Source: JAWXTP01 sp044433415 (lineage in GTDB: Bacteria; Bacteroidota; Bacteroidia; Bacteroidales; Rikenellaceae). Taken from it: a stretch of 54,141 bases of DNA. Positions 17,025 through 25,383 of the stretch are shown piece by piece (positions within the stretch are counted from its first letter, which is position 1; each line of letters begins with the position of its first letter). The notes beneath the pieces were generated by a model. That model worked only from the letters and a program-made list of their open reading frames with translations, did no database searches and was not told the origin of the DNA. The DNA lies in NCBI GenBank assembly GCA_044433415.1, contig JAWXTP010000005.1, positions 1 to 54,141 of the forward strand, given 5' to 3'. A program made the position numbers and the translations under genes.

Positions 17025-18074
17025 ATGAAAAAAATTAGACTTTTGTGTATATTATTTCTTGTTTTAAGTTGTAATAATAGCAATAATAAGCTTAACGAGT
17101 TGTTTACAGAATCAATAGACGTAAGTTCAGAGAATTTTATAGGAATGGAGAATCTTGCAGATCCTCGTAATCTGCTTATTATAGAAGACATGCTACTTAT
17201 TTGCAATGAAAAAAAAACCCCTTTAATTGAAATATACGATTTGTCGTCAAAAAAAATAATTAATAGCTTTTTGAGCTTAGGTCAAGGAAATAATGAAGTA
17301 TTAACGGTAGGTAATGTGCAGTACGATAATCAGAATAAACAATTATTGGTTGCAGATCTTTTTAAAAGAAAAATTTTTAGTTACAAAGTCAATGATATTT
17401 CTAAAAAAATTAAGTTTAAACCTGTAGTATTATATGAAAGAGGTGAGAATTCTCATCTTTTATTTGATAAATTATATTCTAATAATGATTATTTAATTGC
17501 AGAAAGTCGTGATCCTAAAGGTAGGATAATACTTATGGATAAAGCAGGTAGTGAAATAGGGTATTATTTAGATTACCCGAGCAAAGATATTGTTGATGAA
17601 AATTTAAATGATAATCATAACTCAAAACTATATGCATCCACTATTACAATTAACCCTTCATTAGGTAAAGTTGCATTGGCGACATATAGTGCAGGAATGA
17701 TTGATGTTTGTAAAATTGAGAAAGACAGCATTGTGCCTATATGGAATCACACAGAATTCTACCCTCAAGGAATAATGATTGTGCCAATGGGGGATGAAAC
17801 AGCAGTTGCTCATACACAAAAATCAAGAAGTGGGTTTAAGGGAATATCATCTTCTGATAACTATGTATATGCGTTATATTCGGGTAAATTATTAGAAGAT
17901 AAGACGTATCCTTATGGAGAAGTCATTTATGTTGCAAGTTGGGATGGTAAAGATACATATAAAATTAAACTCGACAAGTCTATAAGTCGCTTGGCGGTAG
18001 ATGCAAATGATGAGTATATATATGGAATAACTCCTGAAATGGATATCGTTAGATTTCCTATTCCTAAACGATAA
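17025..18074 (+). CDS. Six-bladed beta-propeller lipoprotein (BF3164-like)
   Basis: 349 residues with a lipoprotein signal ending LVLSC (Cys16), so it is lipid-anchored on the periplasmic side or cell surface. The rest has repeating blade-like segments (IIEDMLLICNE, QLLVADLF, YVYALYSG, EYIYGITPEMDI) like the BF3164/TolB-like six-bladed propellers that often accompany NVEALA genes in Bacteroidota. Propellers usually bind partners, so it may be a receptor, chaperone or scaffold for the peptides. It is followed after 7 bp by the thioredoxin-like gene and is clearly in the same operon. It contains one KDSI site that fits the Bacteroidota O-glycosylation motif. Confidence 0.75.
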   Translation: MKKIRLLCILFLVLSCNNSNNKLNELFTESIDVSSENFIGMENLADPRNLLIIEDMLLICNEKKTPLIEIYDLSSKKIINSFLSLGQGNNEVLTVGNVQYDNQNKQLLVADLFKRKIFSYKVNDISKKIKFKPVVLYERGENSHLLFDKLYSNNDYLIAESRDPKGRIILMDKAGSEIGYYLDYPSKDIVDENLNDNHNSKLYASTITINPSLGKVALATYSAGMIDVCKIEKDSIVPIWNHTEFYPQGIMIVPMGDETAVAHTQKSRSGFKGISSSDNYVYALYSGKLLEDKTYPYGEVIYVASWDGKDTYKIKLDKSISRLAVDANDEYIYGITPEMDIVRFPIPKR

Positions 18075-18081
18075 ATGTTTT

Positions 18082-18699
18082 ATGAAAAAAATACTTAATA
18101 AATATGTATTGTCAACCATATTTGTGATTTTTATATTAATAATTGGTTATAATGTTCATAGGGTAATTAAAAATCAAGATTTACGAGCAAACATAGCTGC
18201 TTTGGAAGAGGATAGTTGGGAGAGAAAATCTCAAAGATTTGTGGATAAATATGCTGGGAAACCTTTAATTTTGCCCTATACGGATTCTTTATTCATTAAT
18301 AGGTCAGAATATCAAAATATTTCTAAATTATCGTTTAAGGTTGTAAATTTTTTGGATGGTGATTGCAGTACTTGTCTTATGAAAATTGATTATTGGAAAG
18401 AGTTTGTAGAAAAAATGAAATTAGATGGGGTTTCTAATATTCCAGTTGTAATGTACGCTTTCTCTTCTCTTGAAGAAAATCTTCGCGACTATATGAAACA
18501 AGAATGGAATGACCAAAATTATTATTGGCAATTTGATAAGGATAAATCTTTTATTAAAACCAATAAACTACATGATTTAAGATTTCAGACTGTTTTACTT
18601 GATCAAAACAATAATGTTATTTTGATAGGTGACCCTTTGCTTAATCCAAAATTAGGAGATCTGTATAAAAAGGTTATTATATCAATTATTAATGAATAG
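18082..18699 (+). CDS. Membrane-anchored thioredoxin-like protein
   Basis: 205 residues: one N-terminal membrane helix (about 8-25) and an extracytoplasmic domain with GDCSTCLMKIDYW, a CxxC motif (Cys95, Cys98) after a beta-strand (FKVVNFLDG), and later a predicted strand QTVLLDQNNNVILIGDP as in redoxin/TlpA folds. It may oxidise, reduce or isomerise the paired cysteines of the NVEALA peptides; that is inference from the shared operon. Its last 8 bases overlap the signal peptidase gene, which suggests translational coupling. The CSTC motif is atypical, so a non-enzymatic role is possible. Confidence 0.65.
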   Translation: MKKILNKYVLSTIFVIFILIIGYNVHRVIKNQDLRANIAALEEDSWERKSQRFVDKYAGKPLILPYTDSLFINRSEYQNISKLSFKVVNFLDGDCSTCLMKIDYWKEFVEKMKLDGVSNIPVVMYAFSSLEENLRDYMKQEWNDQNYYWQFDKDKSFIKTNKLHDLRFQTVLLDQNNNVILIGDPLLNPKLGDLYKKVIISIINE

Positions 18700-19483
18700 T
18701 CTATCATCTTTAATAACATCATTCATATGGGTATTTATTTGTATATTAGCTGTATGTTTGGTATACTTAGTTTATAATAGAAAACTATATAAGGGGAAAC
18801 ATAAATTAACAATTTTAAGTATTAGGTTGTTATTGTTATTTATTACATGTATTATGTCCCGAGTTTTTTTCTTTGACATATACAGAGTTTCTGGTAATTC
18901 AATGTTTCCTACATTAGTTGATGGTGATTATGTATATGTTTCAAAAACTAGATATGGTACGAGATTACCGCGATCTTTGTATGAGGTACCATGGATAAAT
19001 CTATTGACTTACTTTTACCCTTTTAATTTATTAGGACATCAACCTTCACAACAGTATATACGTTTATATTCAAAGCGAAATGTTGAAAAAGAAGATATTG
19101 TTATTTTTAATCTACCTATATACCAAAGACAATTTGGTGTCAAAAGATGTTTGAAAATTCCTTGTGATACAATTGATTATAAAGATTCATGCGTAAATGT
19201 TTTACCGTATAAAGATTTTAGTGTAAATGTATTTAGAGATTCGTTAAGTGTCATAGAAAAAAGAATTATTATTCATTATAGATTATCTGATATTGATTCT
19301 ATATTGTGTTTTCCTGATAATTATTATTATCTTATTGGTGATAATGTAAAAGCCTCTACCGATTCACGCACATGGGGAGCAATTCAAGGTGATCATATTG
19401 TAGGTAAAGCTAAGTTTATTCTTTTTTCTAAAGAAAAAAATGGAAAGTTTCGTTTGAAACGTTTTTTTAAAAAAATTAATTAA
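18692..19483 (+). CDS. Signal peptidase I (S26), dedicated copy
   Basis: 263-residue membrane serine protease with two membrane segments (about 10-27 and 41-60). Family boxes are intact: SGNSMFPTL with catalytic Ser70, FGVKRC with catalytic Lys151, and GDN (216-218) with DSR (224-226). S26 enzymes cut signal peptides on the outer face of the inner membrane. The housekeeping copy is normally elsewhere in the genome; this one lies inside the peptide operon, so I infer that it matures the NVEALA precursors. The Ser box directly follows the second membrane helix, and an insertion of about 50 residues separates the substrate-pocket part from the Lys box. Confidence 0.9.
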   Translation: MNSLSSLITSFIWVFICILAVCLVYLVYNRKLYKGKHKLTILSIRLLLLFITCIMSRVFFFDIYRVSGNSMFPTLVDGDYVYVSKTRYGTRLPRSLYEVPWINLLTYFYPFNLLGHQPSQQYIRLYSKRNVEKEDIVIFNLPIYQRQFGVKRCLKIPCDTIDYKDSCVNVLPYKDFSVNVFRDSLSVIEKRIIIHYRLSDIDSILCFPDNYYYLIGDNVKASTDSRTWGAIQGDHIVGKAKFILFSKEKNGKFRLKRFFKKIN

Positions 19484-19520
19484 AATACATTTTTAAAAAG
19501 TTCCCTAAAATATATTCTGT

Positions 19521-21350
19521 ATGTTAAGCAAGGAAGGTCAAAAATTATCAATAATAATATCTTTTGTAGGGTTAAGTCTTGTAGTTTGTCTTGGCATATT
19601 AGATACTAATCCAGAGATGAATTTCCAAAATATATATTTTTTATGGAGCACTGGAGTAATTTTAATAGCTTCTATTCTTACATATATATATTCCTCAGCA
19701 AAACCTAAATTTACATTAATAGACATATTGGTTGTAATATTTACTATTTTAATTACGGTGAATTATAAGTTTGTTACGCCCGTTAATTCAGAAGGTAAAT
19801 TTATTAATTTAATGTTAATAGGATTTAATTACATTTCGTTAAGGATAATTTTTACGGCATATAAAAATTCTATCCCTTTCGTAATTCTAATTATTTCTTT
19901 TTGTGGTTTAATAGAATCTATATTCGGAATTACACAGTTAATTGGCTTGACTAACTCAAATCACGGTTTATATCGCATGACTGGATCATTCTTTAATCCA
20001 GGTCCTTTTGGTGGGTATTTAGCTGTAACTATGATAATCTCTTTTGCCTATATTATGAGATATAACAGTTGGTTTACACGTTATTCAAGGAATTTTATAA
20101 AACGACCTAGAACATGGATGAAGAAACCTGTTATAATTGGATACGTAATATGTTATGTATCTTTTATCGCTTCTTTTATAATATTTTTTGCAATAATGAG
20201 TCGAGCCGCAATTTTGGCATTTGCTGTGTCAATATCTGTGATGTTAGTTTTTTCTCGCACAATTAGCAATAAATTTATTAAGTATATAAAAACTAATAGG
20301 ACTAAATCGATATTGCTTTTAATATCAATAGGACTTGTCGTTTGTTCAGTAACTTACTATATCTACAATCTAAAACAAGATTCTGCAGATGGGCGTGTGT
20401 TTATGTGGAAGATTGCTAGCCGAATTATCACTAATAAACCGCTTACTGGTACTGGTTTAGGAGCATATTGTGGTGAATACGCAAAAACACAAGCTGAATA
20501 TTTTTCATCAAATCCTAATTCTAAATTTATTAGCATAGCAGGTGCTCCTGAATATGGGTTTAATGAATACTTACAAATAGGAGTTGAGTTAGGAGTGTTT
20601 GGGGTGGTTTTATTCTTATCTATTTTGCTTCTTTCGACCTATAGTTTATTTCGTAAAAGACACATCATTACTTATGGATTAATAGCAATGTTGATATTTT
20701 CATTTTTTTCTTATCCACTGTCATTATTACCATTTCAAATTTTTATGGTCATTTTTATTGCATGTTCTAGCTCTTTGTCACATTCGAAAAATAAATCTAA
20801 TTTATCAATATTGATTACAACAATAACTATTTTCTCATTATTGTATTTGTTTACGTCATACGGAAGTATTTATACAAATAAAATCAGTGCAACTTTACAA
20901 TGGAAAGAGATGAGGAAACTATACCTCAATCAAAACTATAGAGAGGCATGTGTAGAATTTAATAGTATATATACTCAAATGAGAGATAATCCACGTTTTT
21001 TATTTGAATATGGTCGTGCATTACATATGAATGATCAGTTTGATAAAAGCACTCAAATACTTAGAGAGGGGGCACTGTTAAGTAGTGACCCTATGTTTTA
21101 TAATGTCATAGGGAATAACTTTAAAGAAGTTGGGTTGTATTGTGAGGCTGAAAATTGTTATTTATTTGCATATAATATTCTGCCTGATAGAATGTATTCT
21201 TTATATTTATTAATGAAATTATATGAATACTCAGAACAAGAAGATAAAATGTTAGGTACAGCAAGGGCAATAACTTCGCTGAAAGTTAAAGTAGAATCTT
21301 CAGCAACAAAAAAAATGATAGAAGAAGCGAAATTAATACTAAACAAGTAA
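19521..21350 (+). CDS. O-antigen ligase / O-oligosaccharyltransferase-type (Wzy_C) membrane protein with TPR tail
   Basis: 609 residues. About 10-12 membrane helices fill residues 10-440; a Wzy_C-like periplasmic loop (DGRVFMWKIASRI to GAPEYGFNEYLQIGVELG, about 295-360) is typical of the superfamily that includes WaaL, Wzy polymerases and PglL protein O-glycosyltransferases. The C-terminal 150 residues look like TPR helices (FEYGRALHMNDQFDKS, YNVIGNNFKEVGLYCEAENC). Last gene of the NVEALA operon, 37 bp after the signal peptidase. No LPS or capsule genes are nearby, so protein or peptide glycosylation, or another transfer reaction, is as likely as O-antigen ligation. Confidence 0.7.
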   Translation: MLSKEGQKLSIIISFVGLSLVVCLGILDTNPEMNFQNIYFLWSTGVILIASILTYIYSSAKPKFTLIDILVVIFTILITVNYKFVTPVNSEGKFINLMLIGFNYISLRIIFTAYKNSIPFVILIISFCGLIESIFGITQLIGLTNSNHGLYRMTGSFFNPGPFGGYLAVTMIISFAYIMRYNSWFTRYSRNFIKRPRTWMKKPVIIGYVICYVSFIASFIIFFAIMSRAAILAFAVSISVMLVFSRTISNKFIKYIKTNRTKSILLLISIGLVVCSVTYYIYNLKQDSADGRVFMWKIASRIITNKPLTGTGLGAYCGEYAKTQAEYFSSNPNSKFISIAGAPEYGFNEYLQIGVELGVFGVVLFLSILLLSTYSLFRKRHIITYGLIAMLIFSFFSYPLSLLPFQIFMVIFIACSSSLSHSKNKSNLSILITTITIFSLLYLFTSYGSIYTNKISATLQWKEMRKLYLNQNYREACVEFNSIYTQMRDNPRFLFEYGRALHMNDQFDKSTQILREGALLSSDPMFYNVIGNNFKEVGLYCEAENCYLFAYNILPDRMYSLYLLMKLYEYSEQEDKMLGTARAITSLKVKVESSATKKMIEEAKLILNK

Positions 21351-21392
21351 GTTTTAGTTGAGAGGACTTCTTAAAATTTAATGCTATTTGTG

Positions 21393-21441
21393 CTTAAAAG
21401 CTTACAATATAAAAAGCTTGCAGTCTAAAAAGCCTACAAGT
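21393..21441. repeat. Three imperfect tandem units of about 16 bp
   Basis: TTAAAAGCTTACAATA, TAAAAAGCTTGCAGTC and TAAAAAGCCTACAAGT follow one another between the Wzy-type gene and the ATPase promoter array. No function can be assigned. Confidence 0.4.
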
Positions 21442-21459
21442 TGTTACTTTTTCTTAAAT

Positions 21460-21556
21460 CATTCCTTGTGAAGAACACTTTTGCTATAAAACGTTCTTTC
21501 TAGGGAACGATTTTTGCCTTAAAACGTTCTTTGTAAAGAATATTTTATTATCTTTG
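21460..21556 (+). promoter_or_regulatory. Promoter with phased palindromic units (ATPase gene), twin of 16160-16257
   Basis: Units start at 21460, 21492 and 21525. They repeat the sequence upstream of the NVEALA operon with only a few substitutions and one deleted base, including TATTTTAT and the -7 box TATCTTTG (21549-21556). The ATPase ATG follows 15 bp later, so the leader is very short. The similarity stops at the start of each gene, so only the regulatory block is shared. Confidence 0.7.
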
Positions 21557-21571
21557 TAAAAAATAACAATC

Positions 21572-22765
21572 ATGGAAGGATTATTAAACAATCACATAAG
21601 GTTGATTTCAGCAACAAATACAACCTACTACAGATACCTATACAAAGATATTGATTGGTCGAACAGGTTAATTGGCATTACAGGTGCTAGAGGAACCGGT
21701 AAGACAACTATGATATTACAGCATATCAAGTCGACTTTTGAAGATTTAGGTAAAGCGTTATATATCAGTTTAGACAATATCTATTTCACGAAGAATTCTC
21801 TTTTAGATTTTGCTGAGAGGTTTAACGCTTATGGTGGAACACATCTATTCATAGATGAGGTTCATCGTTATCCTAATTGGTCAATTGAGATTAAAAACAT
21901 TTATGATAGTTTCCCTGATATGAGTGTAGTTTTTACGGGTTCTTCAATTTTGGAGATTTACAAGTCCAATGCGGATCTTTCACGTCGCGCGATAAGTTAC
22001 CGTCTTACAGGTTTATCATTTAGAGAGTATCTTAACTTTGAAATGGGATGTGATTTTCCAACTTATACTCTAGCAGATATTTTAAAAAATCACTTTAATA
22101 TAGCGGCAGAGCTAACATCTAAAATCAAGGTTATGTTACATTTTGAGAACTATTTACAGAGTGGTTTTTATCCATTCTATAAGGAGAATCCTGTATCATA
22201 CCATGCACGTTTACAGAATGTTGTAAATACTATTCTTGAAAATGATTTGCCATCTGTTGAGAAGGTTGAATACAACACTATTATCAAGATTAAAAAGCTG
22301 CTTGTGATTCTATCTTCGCTTGTGCCTTACGTTCCAAATATTCAGTCTCTCAGTACAGAGATAGAGTCGAATAGAGCGTTAACAATTAAATACCTAGGAT
22401 ATTTACAGCGTGCAGGATTGATTATATTATTAAATAGTGAAGGTAAAGGAAAGTCTCGTATGGCCAAGCCTGATAAGATATTTCTTGACAATACCAATGT
22501 ACTTTATGCTCTATGTGACTTAAATGTAAATAAAGGTACTTTACGAGAAACTTTCTTTGTCAACCAATGTAGGGCAGTTCACAGTGTTGCTGTGGGCAAA
22601 AAAGGAGATTTCTCTATAGATAACAAGTTTACATTTGAGGTTAGAGGCAAGAATAAGAGCTATAAACAGATTAAGGATATGGAAGATAGCTATATCGCGA
22701 TGGCTGATATAGAGTTGGGTTTTGGTAACAAAATCCCCCTTTGGTTATTTGGGTTCTTGTATTAA
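21572..22765 (+). CDS. AAA ATPase (DUF4143-type)
   Basis: 397 residues. Walker A is GARGTGKTT (38-46), Walker B LFIDEVH (92-98), sensor FTGSS (121-125), followed by SYRLTGLSFREYL and a C-terminal region (about 180-397) typical of the large family of prokaryotic AAA ATPases with a DUF4143-like half. Members are common and multicopy in Bacteroidales and have no agreed function; some are suggested to relate to toxin-antitoxin or mobile-element biology. It has its own promoter array, near-identical to that of the NVEALA operon, so the two units are probably co-regulated. A strong terminator follows 47 bp after the stop. Confidence 0.8.
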   Translation: MEGLLNNHIRLISATNTTYYRYLYKDIDWSNRLIGITGARGTGKTTMILQHIKSTFEDLGKALYISLDNIYFTKNSLLDFAERFNAYGGTHLFIDEVHRYPNWSIEIKNIYDSFPDMSVVFTGSSILEIYKSNADLSRRAISYRLTGLSFREYLNFEMGCDFPTYTLADILKNHFNIAAELTSKIKVMLHFENYLQSGFYPFYKENPVSYHARLQNVVNTILENDLPSVEKVEYNTIIKIKKLLVILSSLVPYVPNIQSLSTEIESNRALTIKYLGYLQRAGLIILLNSEGKGKSRMAKPDKIFLDNTNVLYALCDLNVNKGTLRETFFVNQCRAVHSVAVGKKGDFSIDNKFTFEVRGKNKSYKQIKDMEDSYIAMADIELGFGNKIPLWLFGFLY

Positions 22766-22812
22766 TGATTAATGATGAATTAAGTGACAATCTTTCCACC
22801 AATTTTCAAAAA

Positions 22813-22845
22813 AAACCTCATGCAGCTCGATGCTGCATGAGGTTT
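22813..22845 (+). terminator. Intrinsic terminator of the ATPase gene
   Basis: AAACCTCATGCAGC pairs perfectly with GCTGCATGAGGTTT around a 5-nt loop. An A-run precedes it, so it may also act on the opposite strand. Confidence 0.8.
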
Positions 22846-22868
22846 AACGATAGCGTCCACGAGTGTTC

Positions 22869-22991
22869 GCTTTTTCCAAGAATGGTTCATATTTGCGGCG
22901 TTTCAGGGCATTTTAAGCGGAGCAGCCTCGACGGCTGTGAGCATTGAAATGCCCTGAAAGGTCGCAAAGATGAGCCGTTATTGGGAAAAGC
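22869..22991. repeat. 123-bp imperfect palindrome, possible mobile repeat
   Basis: Arms of about 45 bp (22869-22913 and 22947-22991) pair with roughly 80% identity; the outer part reads GCTTTTTCCAAGAATGG against GCTTTTCCCAATAACGG. A small CAGCC/GGCTG hairpin lies in the loop. It is GC-richer than its surroundings. A 30-bp piece of the right arm recurs exactly between dnaG and priA (12428-12457). It lies between the convergent ATPase and OsmC genes, 5 bp from the OsmC stop. Confidence 0.65.
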
Positions 22992-22996
22992 CTTCA

Positions 22997-23410
22997 CTAC
23001 AGTTCCACACCGTAGTTAAACGTCACCGTACGTATGATATCAGGATGCAAAGATTTTTCTACTGGACAAGTGTTCGCAGCAGCTTCGATAATACGTTTCT
23101 GAGAATCAGTATAGTCAAGAGGGAAGTTAAAAGTAACAATTATCTCTCCTATGCGGCGAGGGTCAGCACACATAACTTTTGTAGTTTCTGCTTCAACACC
23201 TTCTATAGAAAAGTTGTGAGCCTCAGCTGAGATGCCAATAATTGTTAACATACAACTTGTTAATGCAGATGCTACAAAGTCTGTAGGTGAGAAAGTTTCG
23301 CCCTTGCCGTGATTGTCAGTAGGTGCGTCTGTGCATACTACAGATGAAGATTGAAGGTGAGTCATTTCTGTGCGTAATTCGCCTAAATACTTTGTTTTTA
23401 CTGTTGCCAT
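22997..23410 (-). CDS. OsmC/Ohr-family peroxiredoxin-like protein
   Basis: 137 residues. OsmC/Ohr proteins reduce organic hydroperoxides with two cysteines; here Cys53 (TSCMLTI) and Cys115 (TCPVEKSL) sit at the expected places, with the family segment FSPTDFVASALTSC. It is cytosolic. Probably the last gene of a minus-strand unit POT transporter - DUF308 - OsmC, with gaps of 26 and 37 bp. The exact substrate cannot be read. Confidence 0.9.
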   Translation of the reverse strand: MATVKTKYLGELRTEMTHLQSSSVVCTDAPTDNHGKGETFSPTDFVASALTSCMLTIIGISAEAHNFSIEGVEAETTKVMCADPRRIGEIIVTFNFPLDYTDSQKRIIEAAANTCPVEKSLHPDIIRTVTFNYGVEL

Positions 23411-23447
23411 AATTTTTATTTTTTTATTTTATTGAAGTCCCCTAAAA

Positions 23448-23963
23448 TTATTCAAGGTTTCTGTAATTGTTAATATATAAAGAGATTAATTCACTGATAG
23501 CATAGAACAAGATAACATACCCAAAGAATGAAATCAAAGTCTGTGTTACTTCGAAAGGATTCCTAATAGACACAAAACCTGCTATCAATATTATCATAGG
23601 GAAAACATACATAGTCAAAGGAGCCTTTGTTGAAACGTACATCAAAACCTGTCCTAATCCTATGAAGAAAAGTATAAATCCTAATGAAAACATTAAAATA
23701 CCAAGAAAAACATCTGCTTTTAAGCATAGTATAACACCTATAAAAAGATAAATTATAGCTTTTATAGGAAGTGGAATATCAGGATTCTGTTGCTTTACAA
23801 TAAAGTAAGAAATCAACTTCATTAGTCCTAAGAGTACTACTATGCCACCTATAAGGTAAATGATAGTGTTTTGAAATACCTCAGGGAATATAACCAACAA
23901 AAGACCTATAATTATAGATACAATTGCACGAGGTAGTTGTTCAAGAAGATTAAATTTTTTCAT
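23448..23963 (-). CDS. DUF308 (HdeD-like) membrane protein
   Basis: 171 residues with six hydrophobic segments arranged as internally similar pairs, as in the DUF308/HdeD family. HdeD in E. coli is linked to acid resistance, but most relatives have no known role. It lies 26 bp after the POT transporter and before OsmC, so it is probably co-transcribed. Confidence 0.8.
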   Translation of the reverse strand: MKKFNLLEQLPRAIVSIIIGLLLVIFPEVFQNTIIYLIGGIVVLLGLMKLISYFIVKQQNPDIPLPIKAIIYLFIGVILCLKADVFLGILMFSLGFILFFIGLGQVLMYVSTKAPLTMYVFPMIILIAGFVSIRNPFEVTQTLISFFGYVILFYAISELISLYINNYRNLE

Positions 23964-23989
23964 AGTATTAAAATATTTAAATTCAGTTG

Positions 23990-25258
23990 TTAAGCCTTTT
24001 TAATAACAAGTTTATTGTACAAGTATAAACCTGTTGCAGAAACAATACCAATACAAGCAAAAATTAACCACATAGTTTTTGGTTGGTTAAGATTGTCAAT
24101 ATAATGTACGTAAAGACTAGAACCTAATACCCCTGCTATAGCACTACCTATAACGCTACAAAGGAAAGAATAACCTAGGTATAGAGCTTTTTTATCCTCA
24201 GGAGCTATAAGACCTATGTAAGAGCTATATTTAGGGTGAGCAGTCATTTCACCTATAGAGAATACTACCATACCTATGATGAAAATCCAAACACTAGATG
24301 ATAAAGCAAGAATCGCCATACCTATAGTACCAATAATGATACCTGTTATCATAGTAGGAAGAGCCTCAAAGCGTTTCACTATGTTAGATACAAATAGCTG
24401 TAATGTGATTATTGTAAGAGCATTAAGTACAGTAACATGTTCAATGTCGAATTTCCAAGAAGGGTTTTCTATAAACATACTTAGGAAGTTGTTTACAGCA
24501 TTGTCTATAGGCAGTGTGTCTACGTGATCTTGTAAGTACCATAGCACAGTACCAAACATTTGGAAATATAATACCCAGAATCCAGAGTATATAAAAATTA
24601 AAGCTATGAAGCGGTAGTCTTTAAGAACTACAAACATAGTAGACATTACTTCTGATAGTTTCTTTTTATTTTCTGGGCGTTGAGGTTCTTTAAATAAGAA
24701 GTAGTTAACAAATATAAGAAGACCTGTCACTACAGAAGCCATAACAAAGATATAGCTCCACGAGATATCTTTAAGTATAGGCACTAAGATAAGAGGGAAT
24801 AAACAAGCACCAAGGTTTACACTCCAATAGAAGATACCGAAGCCTACAGAGCTATTTTCGGGAGTAGTTTCACGAGCTATAGTTCCTGATACTACAGGTT
24901 TAAACATACCAGCACCGAGAGCCATAACAAGTAGAGCGCCAAATACTAGGTAGTAACTAGTAGCTAGAGACGTTAGGAAGTAACCTAAAGAAAGAAGAAA
25001 GAAAGCTATATAAAGGGTTTTCTTGTATCCGTATCTATCAGCTAGAGCACCAGAGATTATAGGTACTAAATAGATGATAGGTGTTACTATACTTAGCACA
25101 AGACCTACTTGTTCTTTAGAGAAGCCAAGACCGCCATCAGCGATAGCCATAGATAGATAAATAGACAGAATAGACATTACTCCATAGTAGGAGCCACGCT
25201 CACCGAATTCCATTCCGATTACTGTCCAGAAATTTCTGGAGAATTTGTTTTTTCCCAT
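23990..25258 (-). CDS. POT-type proton-coupled peptide transporter (MFS)
   Basis: 422 residues with about 12 membrane helices. The proton-coupling motif ExxER is present as EFGER (17-21) followed by SYYGVMSIL, as in POT/PTR2 di- and tripeptide importers of the inner membrane. It is shorter than most bacterial POT proteins (about 490), so a divergent member or other MFS substrate is possible. First gene of the POT-DUF308-OsmC unit. A TAACTTTG -7-like box on the minus strand lies at 25300-25307, without a clear -33 box. Confidence 0.8.
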   Translation of the reverse strand: MGKNKFSRNFWTVIGMEFGERGSYYGVMSILSIYLSMAIADGGLGFSKEQVGLVLSIVTPIIYLVPIISGALADRYGYKKTLYIAFFLLSLGYFLTSLATSYYLVFGALLVMALGAGMFKPVVSGTIARETTPENSSVGFGIFYWSVNLGACLFPLILVPILKDISWSYIFVMASVVTGLLIFVNYFLFKEPQRPENKKKLSEVMSTMFVVLKDYRFIALIFIYSGFWVLYFQMFGTVLWYLQDHVDTLPIDNAVNNFLSMFIENPSWKFDIEHVTVLNALTIITLQLFVSNIVKRFEALPTMITGIIIGTIGMAILALSSSVWIFIIGMVVFSIGEMTAHPKYSSYIGLIAPEDKKALYLGYSFLCSVIGSAIAGVLGSSLYVHYIDNLNQPKTMWLIFACIGIVSATGLYLYNKLVIKKA

Positions 25259-25383
25259 TTTTAATTTTGTGTTTTATAAAAAAAATCAATATACGCTAGC
25301 AAAGTTAATAAAAATAAATTATATTGGTCTACTTTTTGGGAATATCCCACGACAAAAGAATTAATATTTAACATAAAATAGAG

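Noticed and set aside
22741..23230. Two plus-strand frames around the palindrome and OsmC
   Set aside because: One crosses the terminator and palindrome, the other is the antisense of OsmC; neither resembles a protein.
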